From: Candidatus Zixiibacteriota bacterium
GTDB lineage: Bacteria; Zixibacteria; MSB-5A5; JAABVY01; JAHJOQ01
Direction of reading: 5' to 3'
NCBI GenBank assembly: GCA_020053015.1
Contig: JAGVNY010000069.1
Coordinates: 1-39,402, forward strand
Length of the DNA: 39,402 nt
The translations under genes were made by a program, and so were the position numbers. A model generated the notes under the pieces. The model did not search any database. It was not told the DNA's origin and worked only from the letters and a program-made list of their open reading frames with translations. Position 1 is the stretch's first letter, and the number at the start of each line of letters is the position of its first letter. This document shows positions 1 through 7,814 of the stretch, piece after piece.

Positions 1-103
1 CTACCCTTGGCTACGTAAGTCCGCTTGACTTCGATTCGAGAAACACACATGCTTAACAAACTGTCCACAAAACCGGGGGAAGACCAAACCCGACCTACTA
101 TCT

Positions 104-132
104 AAAGATTCTTCGCACCGCTCAGAATGACC
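104..132. repeat. REP-like short hairpin element
   Basis: The stretch contains ATTCTTCGCACCGCTCAGAAT, with ATTCT/AGAAT arms around a GC-rich loop. I recall very similar sequences as short dispersed extragenic palindromes in several bacterial phyla. Only one copy is visible here. It lies just downstream of the minus-strand HMA gene, so it could also help end that transcript (on that strand the hairpin is followed by CTTT). That role is inference. Confidence 0.35.
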
Positions 133-146
133 GCTCTCATGCAACA

Positions 147-359
147 CTACTTCATTGGTTTGGGCGGGCAACCGATCTTCTGAAGTGCCGCCGCAATTCT
201 ATCCACTGCGGCCGCATCGCTCACAGTCACTTCGACAGACTTGGTGGTCGAGTCAGCCTTAGCCGTGATGACGCCGTCGACTTTCGCGAGCTCTCTTTCG
301 ATTTTGGCGACGCAGTTCGCACAGCTTATCGAGGGAACATCAAATCTGATCGATTCCAT
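147..359 (-). CDS. Heavy-metal-associated (HMA) domain protein
   Basis: This is a 70-residue protein that is essentially one HMA domain. The metal-binding motif 'SISCANC' lies near residues 11-17 and is followed by the usual helix 'VAKIERELAKVDGV' and beta-alpha-beta pattern. Such proteins bind Cu(I) or another soft metal through the two cysteines and act as cytoplasmic chaperones or as detached domains of P-type ATPases; the metal cannot be told from sequence. The start ATG sits 5 bases after the stop of the rubrerythrin-like gene, with AGGA just upstream, so the two are probably cotranscribed. No transporter gene is next to it. It ends in 'CPPKPMK' with one extra cysteine. Confidence 0.85.
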   Translation of the reverse strand: MESIRFDVPSISCANCVAKIERELAKVDGVITAKADSTTKSVEVTVSDAAAVDRIAAALQKIGCPPKPMK

Positions 360-364
360 GTGTC

Positions 365-877
365 CTACGGTGCCGACTCCATACTGAATTCGTTGAAGTC
401 GAACCAGTACCCGCTCTTGGAGACATAGTCGAGTTCAGCCTGCACCGTGGCGAGATGTCCGTCCTCAATCTCCACGAACCTCTGAAAGAGCCGTTCGCTG
501 TCGGCGTCGAGTTTGCCGAGCAGGCTTTTGTAGAAGCTGCTTGTCTCGGCTTCAACGTCACGGATCTTCTTGAGCAGCTCTATCTCCGCGCCGAAGTCTT
601 TGTCAGACATCCGCTTCTCGAGCTTCTCCACCCCCTGCCTGATCGATTGGGCGGACGGAACAGTCGTGTCCAGCCGCGCAACCGTCACCTTACCGGTCTT
701 CTTCCACTCGTCCAGTCGAGATTCGAGATATTCAACATGGCGCTGCTCGTCTTCCGAGAGCACTTGCAGCATACGCTTGCCGGTTCCGTCCGCTGTCTTT
801 GGTATTGACGCCCGATAAAGGTCCCGGACTTTGTTTTCGTACTCGAGAGCTGTCTTGATGGCTTCTTCAATTGTCAT
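365..877 (-). CDS. Rubrerythrin-like (ferritin-like diiron) protein
   Basis: The 170-residue protein is mostly helical, with the ferritin-like E/H pattern: 'ALEYENKVRDLY' near residue 12, 'EDEQRHVEYLE' near 43, 'IRDVEAETSSFYKSL' near 107 and 'FVEIEDGHLATVQ' near 138. These four helices could supply the Glu/His ligands of a diiron site. Rubrerythrin-family proteins act in peroxide reduction or iron handling in the cytoplasm. The C-terminal rubredoxin-like FeS4 domain is missing, so this is the erythrin-only form. It heads a two-gene unit with the HMA protein and lies next to a ferritin on the same strand, which suggests an iron/oxidative-stress group. The exact reaction is not determined. Confidence 0.85.
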   Translation of the reverse strand: MTIEEAIKTALEYENKVRDLYRASIPKTADGTGKRMLQVLSEDEQRHVEYLESRLDEWKKTGKVTVARLDTTVPSAQSIRQGVEKLEKRMSDKDFGAEIELLKKIRDVEAETSSFYKSLLGKLDADSERLFQRFVEIEDGHLATVQAELDYVSKSGYWFDFNEFSMESAP

Positions 878-1046
878 CCTTCCTCACTTTCTTTGCCGAT
901 ATCGTCACCTCAATTGGGATGAATATAAGGCGGGGCATCGCCAATCCGAAAGCACAATCTGGAGATGACCGACTTCGGCAGAATCGGAACGTCAAAACGG
1001 ACACCGCAGTGTGCGATGCCCGTTCATCAGGGAGAGTATAGTCAAA

Positions 1047-1538
1047 TTACTGCCCGCGTTTGCCCAGCACAGCGTCAAACATGAATATCGCGTGGCTCGA
1101 GGCACCGATCATCTCGAGCTTCTGAGCCACTTCGCCAACCGAAGCTTCCTCCTCAACCTGCTCGCTTACGAACCAACCGAGGAAGTAGTGCGCCGGGTGG
1201 TCATTCTCGGCATGTGCCAGATCGACCAGCTTGTTGATCTCTGCCGTGATGAATTGCTCATGTTTCACAGCATCCTGGAACGCGGCGAGATGTGACGACC
1301 ACTCTGTCTGAGGCTTCTCGAGGGCTGGAAGCACGACTCGACCACCTCTTTCGATTATGAAATCGACGAATTTGTTCGCGTGGCCCATCTCCTCGGCCGC
1401 CTGAGCTTTCATCCAGGCCGCAAAACCCTTGAAGTTCATCGCCTCGAAGTGAAGGGCCATAGAATGATAGAGGTGCCACGAAAACATCTCGTTCTTCACC
1501 TGGTTGTTCAGAGCATCAAGCATTTTCTTCGATAGCAT
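1047..1538 (-). CDS. ftnA: Bacterial non-heme ferritin
   Basis: The 163-residue protein has the normal FtnA length and character: 'LNNQVKNEMFSWHLYHSMA' at the N-terminus, the ferroxidase-site segment 'AAEEMGHANKFVDFI' near residues 47-61, and 'FLGWFVSEQVEEEASV' near 118-133. It should form 24-subunit cages that oxidise and store iron in the cytoplasm. The ATG at 1538 has a good ribosome site (AAAGGAGA about 7 bases upstream). A 19-bp palindrome about 60 bases upstream of the start may be its operator. It sits next to the rubrerythrin-like gene on the same strand but 169 bases apart, so it probably has its own transcript. Confidence 0.93.
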   Translation of the reverse strand: MLSKKMLDALNNQVKNEMFSWHLYHSMALHFEAMNFKGFAAWMKAQAAEEMGHANKFVDFIIERGGRVVLPALEKPQTEWSSHLAAFQDAVKHEQFITAEINKLVDLAHAENDHPAHYFLGWFVSEQVEEEASVGEVAQKLEMIGASSHAIFMFDAVLGKRGQ

Positions 1539-1598
1539 TGAGTTTCTCCTTTCCGCACATTCTGGACTATCATCACTTGTGAATCTTCAATCTCAGTT

Positions 1599-1617
1599 CT
1601 ATAGCATTCTGCTATAG
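1599..1617. promoter_or_regulatory. 19-bp palindrome upstream of ferritin (candidate operator)
   Basis: CTATAGCATTCTGCTATAG has perfect 8-bp arms around a 3-base centre. It lies 61 bases upstream of the ferritin ATG, where a promoter is expected. Its 19-bp size fits Fur-like dimers, but it does not match the E. coli Fur or PerR consensus. The regulator is unknown. Confidence 0.5.
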
Positions 1618-2159
1618 TTTCCATTGTTAACCATGTTCCCCTGCAATAGTTCCGAACTTATCGCGATCGTATCGGGACGGCGTGGAGTAGCATAGCAGTA
1701 CCAGCACAAGAAAGACAATCCAGATGAGCGATCAGCCATTCGATCCGGCCAGTTGCAGGAACCAATCGTCTTCAGGCCGAAAATACTCCTTGACTTGATC
1801 CTTGAGAAAGTGCAATGATGATTCCGAATCGGTAGAGTGTTCTCTTGGAAGCGAAATGGTCGGCCCGACTGCTTTACTGAGAGGTCGAAAGCTGTGAATC
1901 GTGATCTCAGCTCCATTTTGATTCGTTGGCTTAGCAACCGCGTAGGTGAAATAGCCGCCGGTATGTCACCGGATTTGCCGGTCGGTCGGTTCTCAGTCTC
2001 GATCTTGCTTCCTGCCGGGCAGTGCCGCATTGACTCGACCGCCTGCATACATCTCGGTGGGATTTCAAGCGTTAAATTGGAGTTGTGGTGGAGAAGGGAA
2101 CTTTGTAACCGGGCCGCGTGGGGTACGACGGTCGGCAGCTCGAAGGAGGTTGGGCAGAC
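1618..2159. other. Intergenic region, no gene supported
   Basis: About 540 bases lie between the ferritin and the hybrid kinase. The ORF-track entries here (1599..2396 minus and 1837..2163 plus) have no recognisable motifs or ribosome sites and overlap the kinase start. I see no RNA gene. The region probably carries the divergent promoters of ferritin and kinase. Confidence 0.5.
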
Positions 2160-4661
2160 GTGAAGAATTCCAAAGATTCCAAGCGAGCGGTGGGGCGGGT
2201 TGAAGCCGGACTTGATGGCTTGCCGCGAAGCGTCCTCGACAACTTGCTCGAGGGGTGCCAGGTGATCGGTTTCGACTGGAAGTATCTCTATGTCAACGAC
2301 GCGGTCGCAAGACACGGACATGTTACAAAGGAGCAGCTCCTGGGTCGAACGATGATGGAAGTCTACCCGGGTATTGACGATACTGCTATGTTCCAAGTCC
2401 TGCGGAGCTGCATGTCAGAGCGGACTCCGCAATGGATGGACAACGAGTTTGTATACGCTGACGGATCGAGAGGTTGGTTCGAGCTGAGATTCGAGCCCGT
2501 ACCTGAGGGTGTGTTGATACTGTCGATAGAAATCACTGAGCGGAGACAGGCTGAAGAGTCCCTGAAGCGTTCAAACCGTGCTCTCAGAGTGCTGAGCTTC
2601 TGCAACCAGACAATAATATGGGCATCCGATGAAGTTACGATCTTCAAGCGTCTTTGCGAGCTGCTCGTGGAGGATGGTGGATATGGACTTGCCTGGATAG
2701 GTCTGCTCGACAAGGACGTTGACGGTATGCAGAGGAGAGCTGTCTCAGCGGATAGAGAGAGCGTTGACCTTGGTTCGCTTAGCGTTGCTGCTTGCTCAGG
2801 CAGGGGTGATGGCTTGATGGCTGCCGAGCGGTTCGCATTGCAGGAGTGCAAGAGAGACAGAACTCCCACCAAGCAGGCCATGCTTGATGGCAGGGCCCTG
2901 TTTGCAGGAGATTCCGACCGGGAGAACTTCGATCAGAACTGGCAAGACGATATCGTCCAACTTGGATTCACCTCCTGTGTTGTGTTCCCGCTTCGCGAAA
3001 ACGAGACGATCGTCGGTGCGCTGACTGTCTATGCATCAGATGCCGATGCTCTCGACGAAAGCGAGCGGCTTCTTCTAAGCGAGTTGGCATCCGACACCAG
3101 TTATGGACTGACAGTGCTTCGGGTCCGAGCGGCGCACGAGAAGATCGAACTGGCGTTGCGCGACAGCGAAGAGCGCTATCGCAATCTCGTGGAGAATCTT
3201 GACGATGCCGTTTTCGCAATCGACGAATTCGCCAAGGTGACTTACGTCAGCGGGGCTGTTTCCCGCTACGGCTTCTCACCTGAGGAGGTTGTGGGACAAC
3301 CTTTCGCAAGATACATCCACGCCGAGGACCTTCAGGGTGTGGAGATGAGCTTCGCGGATACTCTCGCCGGTCGCCTCTCGTCGTATGAGTTCCGGTTGCT
3401 GGACAAGGCCGGGGAAGTGCATTATGTTCGAAGCTCCAGTCGGCCCGTCATCAAGTACGGTCGTGCGGTGGGCATAACCGGCGTGCTTATCGATTACACC
3501 GAGCAGCGCAGAACCGAAGAGCAGCTCCGTCTTGCGCAGAAGTTGGAGGCCGTCGGGCAGCTTGCAGGTGGAGTCGCTCATGATTTCAACAACATTTTGA
3601 CAGTCATAAACAGCTATGCCAGCCTTGCCGTCGAGAACCTTCGCCCCGAAGATCCTATGCGCGACGACCTGGTACAGATCAGAGAAGCAGGGGACAGGGC
3701 TGCTGTGCTAACCCGGCAGCTGCTTGCGTTCAGCCGCAAGCAGGTTCTGAAGCCGCAGGTTGTCAGCCTCAACAGAATCGTGTCTGGGTTCGAGGGTATG
3801 CTCCGCAGGTTGATCGGCGAGCGCATAGAGCTCGTGACAAAGCTCGACTCTGATTTGAAGATGGTCAAGATTGATCCCGGACAAATCGAGCAGGTCATAA
3901 TGAATCTCGTTGTCAATGCGCGGGACGCTATGCCCGAAGGCGGAAAACTTCTGATTGAGACAGGGAATGTGGTGCTGGACGACGAGTACGTCAGACAGCG
4001 GGCGACCGCGAAATCGGGTCAGTATGTAATGCTGTCGGTAAGCGACACGGGCTGCGGCATGGATGCTGCCACGAAGGCCCGGATATTCGAGCCGTTCTTC
4101 ACGACGAAAGAGAGCGGCAAAGGCACGGGACTCGGTCTGGCTACAGTCTATGGCATCGTGAAACAGAGCCGAGGAGACATCTGGGTCTACAGCGAGCCGA
4201 ATGTCGGCACGACATTCAAGGTCTACATACCGAGTGAACTGGAAGAGGTGGAAAGTTCGGAAGCACCTGCAATGCGCGAGCGACAGTGGGGTGGCTCGGA
4301 GACCATTCTCGTGGTGGACGACGAGGTGGCGATACAGAATCTTGCGAAGCGGATACTCGGCGCTGCCGGATATAATGTGAAGACTGCGACCGACGGCTGG
4401 GAAGCGCAAACGATCTGCGAGAATAACACGGATCAAGTCCACCTGGTACTTTGTGATGTTGTCCTGCCCGGGATGAGCGGCCATGAACTGGCTGCCCGAC
4501 TCGAAAAGACCAACCCGGGGACGAAAGTGCTCTACATGTCCGGCTACACCGCCGATGCCATTTCGAACCAGCGTTTCGAAGCTCCGGGGACGGACTTCAT
4601 CGCGAAACCGTTTACCGCGCAGGGTCTCACTCGGATGGTGCGCGAGGTACTTGATAGCTGA
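2160..4661 (+). CDS. Hybrid sensor histidine kinase (PAS-GAF-PAS-HisKA-HATPase-REC)
   Basis: The start is GTG at 2160, chosen because AAGGAGGT ends 9 bases upstream; the ORF-track ATG at 2118 lies before this site. The 833-residue protein has no signal peptide or membrane segment, so it is a soluble cytoplasmic sensor. Approximate order: PAS (25-125), GAF (150-320), PAS (335-455), HisKA with phospho-acceptor His474 in 'GGVAHDFNNIL', HATPase with N-box 'VNARDAMPEGG' and G-box 'GKGTGLGLATVYG', then a receiver (710-830) with acidic pair 'VVDDE', phospho-acceptor Asp766 in 'LVLCDVVLPGMSG' and the expected 'AKPF' lysine. The ligands are unknown. No separate output regulator is adjacent, so phosphate must go to a distant partner. 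Confidence 0.93.
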   Translation: MKNSKDSKRAVGRVEAGLDGLPRSVLDNLLEGCQVIGFDWKYLYVNDAVARHGHVTKEQLLGRTMMEVYPGIDDTAMFQVLRSCMSERTPQWMDNEFVYADGSRGWFELRFEPVPEGVLILSIEITERRQAEESLKRSNRALRVLSFCNQTIIWASDEVTIFKRLCELLVEDGGYGLAWIGLLDKDVDGMQRRAVSADRESVDLGSLSVAACSGRGDGLMAAERFALQECKRDRTPTKQAMLDGRALFAGDSDRENFDQNWQDDIVQLGFTSCVVFPLRENETIVGALTVYASDADALDESERLLLSELASDTSYGLTVLRVRAAHEKIELALRDSEERYRNLVENLDDAVFAIDEFAKVTYVSGAVSRYGFSPEEVVGQPFARYIHAEDLQGVEMSFADTLAGRLSSYEFRLLDKAGEVHYVRSSSRPVIKYGRAVGITGVLIDYTEQRRTEEQLRLAQKLEAVGQLAGGVAHDFNNILTVINSYASLAVENLRPEDPMRDDLVQIREAGDRAAVLTRQLLAFSRKQVLKPQVVSLNRIVSGFEGMLRRLIGERIELVTKLDSDLKMVKIDPGQIEQVIMNLVVNARDAMPEGGKLLIETGNVVLDDEYVRQRATAKSGQYVMLSVSDTGCGMDAATKARIFEPFFTTKESGKGTGLGLATVYGIVKQSRGDIWVYSEPNVGTTFKVYIPSELEEVESSEAPAMRERQWGGSETILVVDDEVAIQNLAKRILGAAGYNVKTATDGWEAQTICENNTDQVHLVLCDVVLPGMSGHELAARLEKTNPGTKVLYMSGYTADAISNQRFEAPGTDFIAKPFTAQGLTRMVREVLDS

Positions 4662-4873
4662 CGGGCAGGTCTTGGCTGCTGCCTGCAGAGAACACAGCCG
4701 TCAACACACCGACCAGTGCGTTGACATCGCATCGATTTGAGTGCCGGCAGTGACGGTTTCATAGAGCTAATCGAAGTGTTGACAATGATCAGGTTCACAA
4801 CCTAATTGGCTTGTCGTATCGCTCTCCGCAGCCGACTTCAGAGTTTGGCGCACGAGTGTTTATGGGAGGAGAA

Positions 4874-5452
4874 ATGATGAAACTGCTGATCGTTGCTATC
4901 CTGCTTCTTGCCATTCCGCCAATGGTGTATTGTTCCGGCGATGATTCCACCGGGGTTGATTCCCTGGTGAAATCGAAGGGAGTGGTGAGTATGGAACTGA
5001 AGCTCATGTGCGATGCCTTCGCCGACAGCGCGATGATACCTGTGAAGTTCACTTGTGACGGTGCAGACATATCGCCGGCGCTGAAGTGGAGCGGAGTGCC
5101 CGCGAGCGCCAAATCGCTGGCGCTTATCTGCGATGACCCGGACGCTCCGATGGGAACATGGGTTCATTGGGTGCTGTTTAACCTGCCTGCCGATACCGCA
5201 GGATTGCCGGAGGGCTTGCCACAAAAGGAGATTCTCAACAACGGTGCGCGGCACGGCTTCACTGACTTCAAACGGTTTGGCTACGGCGGCCCGTGTCCTC
5301 CGAGCGGAACGCACCGTTACTTCTTCAAGCTGTATGCGCTCGACATCATGCTGGAGTTGAAAGGCAAAGTCACCAAGAGTCAGCTTGAGACTGCCATGAA
5401 AGGGCACATTGTCGCTGAAGCGGAGTTGATGGGAAGATATTCGAGGAAGTAA
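4874..5452 (+). CDS. PEBP family protein (YbhB/YbcL, Raf-kinase-inhibitor-like), exported
   Basis: The core carries the PEBP signatures: '[20 protein letters not shown]' near residues 88-107 and '[19 protein letters not shown]' near 138-156, which build the anion-binding pocket. The family's bacterial role is poorly defined. The first 20 or so residues ('[20 protein letters not shown]') form a signal peptide, so the protein is exported; the cysteine could be lipidated, but Tyr at -1 is atypical for a lipobox. GGAGGAG lies just before the paired ATGs at 4874 and 4877, so either can start; the ORF-track start at 4811 is too early. Length is about 192 residues. mscL follows 65 bases downstream on the same strand. 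A TTGACA near 4779 could be its -35 box. Confidence 0.9.
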   Translation: MMKLLIVAILLLAIPPMVYCSGDDSTGVDSLVKSKGVVSMELKLMCDAFADSAMIPVKFTCDGADISPALKWSGVPASAKSLALICDDPDAPMGTWVHWVLFNLPADTAGLPEGLPQKEILNNGARHGFTDFKRFGYGGPCPPSGTHRYFFKLYALDIMLELKGKVTKSQLETAMKGHIVAEAELMGRYSRK

Positions 5453-5517
5453 GTGACCTCGCGGGGCAATCAGATTCCGAAGGTCAGCATATGCCAGTTC
5501 AGAAAGAGGAGGGAAAC

Positions 5518-5976
5518 ATGGGAATGATGAAAGAGTTCAAAGAATTCGCGATGCGCGGCAACGTGGTCGACATGGCGGTGGGTATCATAATCGGCGCCGC
5601 GTTCGGCACTATTGTCAGCTCGCTCGTGAATGATGTGATCATGCCGCCTATCGGGTTGCTCCTCGGCAACGTCGACTTCTCGAATCTGTTTGTTGTCCTG
5701 CGCGACGGAGCTTCGGCGGGACCGTACATGTCACTCGATGCGGCCAAGGCTGCTGGCGCGACTACGCTCAGATACGGCGCCTTCGTAAACACCGTGATCA
5801 GCTTCCTGATCGTCGCCTTCTCTGTCTTCATGCTTGTCCGCGGTGTCAATAGACTCAAGCGCAAAGAGGAGCCAGTCGTCGCAGAAGTGACCACGAGGGA
5901 TTGCCCGTTCTGTTTCTCGGCAATCTCGATCAAGGCGAAACGCTGCCCACATTGCACGTCGGATTTGGCGGCGTGA
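5518..5976 (+). CDS. mscL: Large-conductance mechanosensitive channel MscL with C-terminal zinc ribbon
   Basis: MscL opens under membrane tension to release solutes during osmotic downshock. The typical N-terminus '[19 protein letters not shown]' leads into TM1 ('[28 protein letters not shown]'); TM2 is '[21 protein letters not shown]'. After the basic 'RLKRKEE' linker there is 'CPFC' and, 13 residues later, 'CPHC', a small zinc-ribbon tail on the cytoplasmic side that replaces the usual C-terminal helix ending; I recall similar tails in other phyla. The start is ATG 5518 with GAGGAGGG just upstream; the ORF-track start nine codons earlier has no such site. It is 152 residues, close to the family norm. 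Confidence 0.95.
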   Translation: MGMMKEFKEFAMRGNVVDMAVGIIIGAAFGTIVSSLVNDVIMPPIGLLLGNVDFSNLFVVLRDGASAGPYMSLDAAKAAGATTLRYGAFVNTVISFLIVAFSVFMLVRGVNRLKRKEEPVVAEVTTRDCPFCFSAISIKAKRCPHCTSDLAA

Positions 5977-6084
5977 GCGAATCTGGTCTGCAGCGCGAAA
6001 GCCCTCTCGTCAGATGAGATTTGGCTTGCGGGAACTTGTCGGGCAGGCTACTTTGGCTGTCGCGACGATTTAGCGTCTGAAAAT

Positions 6085-6158
6085 GCCCCCGTAGCTCACG
6101 CGGATAGAGCATCTGCCTTCTAAGCAGAGGGTAGCAGGTTCGAGTCCTGCCGGGGGTA
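6085..6158 (+). tRNA. tRNA-Arg (anticodon TCT)
   Basis: A full cloverleaf folds. The acceptor GCCCCCG pairs with CGGGGGT (G-U at the first pair), the D stem is GCTC/GAGC, the anticodon stem TCTGC/GCAGA holds loop CTTCTAA (anticodon TCT, reading AGA), and the T arm GCAGG/CCTGC holds TTCGAGT. The discriminator is A and CCA is not encoded. Total length is 74 bases with a 5-base variable loop. The 3' half from 6120 is overlapped on the other strand by the serine recombinase reading frame, which marks it as the probable integration site of the island to the right. Confidence 0.95.
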
Positions 6159-7591
6159 CTTGTTCTGAGTTTGGAGCCCTTTGGCGAGCAGATCGAAGGG
6201 CTTTTTGTATGTGGGGCAAAGGGTTAGTCCGTCCGCTGTGCAGTTCGATAGTACACAGTCAAGGAGTTTCCGCTTTTCTTGCGGTTCCTGCATTTTGTAC
6301 AGTGAATACGCACGTTGCGCGAGTTCTATGATTCGGCTCCCTTCGTCGACGTAATTCCTTTCTGCGGTCTTCAGCTTGTCAATCTGCGCTTGAATCTGGT
6401 TTTGTTCACTGCGCATGCGATTAGAAACATCAGCCCAGTACCTCTCGTCAATTACCCCGTCCAATCGGTCTTCATATGCCTTGTCGAGCCGTTGCTGAAG
6501 GTTTTCATGCCGGGTTCCCAGCCGCTTGAGTTCAGTTTCTTTGAACGCCTTTTCGTCCCGGCGACTCTCCTTCAGAGCAGTGACAATCCATTCCGCAATT
6601 TCACTGTTGATTCGGAATCCCAGCAGGAGGTTTGCCAGTAGATCGTCAAGGACTTCTTCACGGACGTATGGCTGGTCGCACTTTCCTCTCGCGCTGGTGC
6701 AGTGGTAGTAAACGTACTTTCCCTTCTTGATTTCAGCAGTAATCTGACATCCGCACCGTGAACACTTGAGGAGCCCGGTGAAGGAGAAACATGTTTTCCG
6801 GGTCTTCGGCTTTCCGTCAATTCGCAAAGTTCGCTGGACAGAGTCATAGAGGTCCCTCGAAATCAGAGGAATATGATTCCCTTGGTATGTGCAGCCTTTC
6901 CAAACAAACTCACCATAGTAAAACGGATTCTTCAGAATCGACTCGACCATGCTCTTGGATAAACGTTTACCTGTGCGGCTTCGCAGTCCTTTAGAATAGA
7001 GCTTGTCGCGGACCTGAAACAGAGAGAACTTGCCAGTCGCGTATAGTTCGAAAAGACGTCGGATAAGGGGACCTTTATGAAAGTCAGGCTCGGTAAGCCG
7101 GGTGGCTGTGTTGTTTATATAGCCCAGCGGTGCCTGATGAGGCCAATCTCCTTGTTTCGCCTTCTCAAGCAGACCTTTTGTCACTTCCTCAGACAAGTTG
7201 TCGATGAAGTTCTTCGCCATCAGCATTTTGATACCATGTATGAACTTCGCGTGTGAACGACTGTCCTTGCTGATGATCTCGTTCTCCTTGACCAGATGGA
7301 TCTCGAGGGCCAAATCCTCCAGAGTGACGTAATCTCGGAAATTCCTGTACAGTCTATCTGTCTTTTCAACGAGCACAATTTTCGTGTCTTTGTTCGATCT
7401 CAGCAGTTGCACCATCTCTCCGAATTTGGTTCTGCCTGCAGCCTTCGCGGTTTCGACGTCGGTGAACTCTTGTGCTATGGTCAATCCGTTCTTCTTGGCA
7501 TAGGCCCTGAGAAGCTCCTGCTGGCAGGAATCGAGAATCCTTCCTTCTCTTGCTCCTTCGAGGAAACACGTGCGTAGATAACACACTTCAC
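6120..7591 (-). pseudogene. Large serine recombinase, frame broken near the N-terminus
   Basis: Serine recombinases cut and rejoin DNA through an N-terminal serine. The true start is GTG 7591, with GGGGGAG upstream and a GTGA overlap with the XRE gene stop. That frame reads 'VKCVIYARVSSKEQEKEGFS' including the catalytic serine of 'RVSS', but a single missing base near 7523 throws it into a TGA 15 codons later. The other frame carries the rest: 'QQELLRAYAKKNGL', 'VEKTDRLYRNFRDYVTLEDL', a recombinase domain, the zinc ribbon 'CSRCGCQITAEI...YYHC', a coiled coil, and a C-terminal tail ending 'RQDSNLLPSA' encoded by antisense tRNA-Arg. The first 45 or so residues of the track's 514-aa ORF are out-of-frame XRE sequence. 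Either it is a real pseudogene or there is an assembly error of one base. Confidence 0.85.
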
Positions 7592-7776
7592 GTTCTCTCC
7601 CCCTTGGCTGCGAGGAGCTTCTTGATGTGGTATGTTTGAATCTTATTCGGCTCCGTGTGCCCATTCAGCCACCGGTTGACCGTTATGAACGCCACCCCGA
7701 GCGTCTCCGCCAGCTTCTCCTGGCTGATGCGGTGCTCCAATCGGTACTCTTCGAGCCGTTCAATCAGCGAGTTCAT
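7588..7776 (-). CDS. Small XRE-type helix-turn-helix regulator
   Basis: The 62-residue protein is almost entirely one Cro/CI-type HTH: 'RISQEKLAETLGVAFITVNRWLNG' is the helix-turn-helix. I prefer ATG 7776 over the ORF-track ATG 7797, because a sigma-70-like promoter places transcription start only about 3-4 bases before 7776 and its -10 box overlaps codons 3-4 of the longer reading. The mRNA would be nearly leaderless. Its TGA overlaps the recombinase GTG (GTGA), so the two genes are translationally coupled, and it probably regulates the recombinase and itself. Confidence 0.8.
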   Translation of the reverse strand: MNSLIERLEEYRLEHRISQEKLAETLGVAFITVNRWLNGHTEPNKIQTYHIKKLLAAKGERT

Positions 7777-7785
7777 ACGGTCATC

Positions 7786-7814
7786 ATAATATAACATCTT
7801 ACAACTCGCGTCAA
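7786..7814 (-). promoter_or_regulatory. Sigma-70-like promoter for XRE-serine recombinase unit
   Basis: Reading leftward on the minus strand: TTGACG (7814-7809), a 17-base spacer, TATTAT (7791-7786). The -35 box overlaps the stop codon of the tyrosine recombinase. The predicted start of transcription is near 7779, giving an almost leaderless message for ATG 7776. Confidence 0.6.

Noticed and set aside
1599-2396. 265-aa minus-strand ORF
   Set aside because: It overlaps the start of the hybrid kinase, has no ribosome site or motif, and looks like a shadow frame.
7592-7664. N-terminal 45 or so residues of the 514-aa recombinase ORF
   Set aside because: They are an out-of-frame reading of the XRE gene and the frameshifted recombinase start; the real N-terminus is in another frame from GTG 7591.
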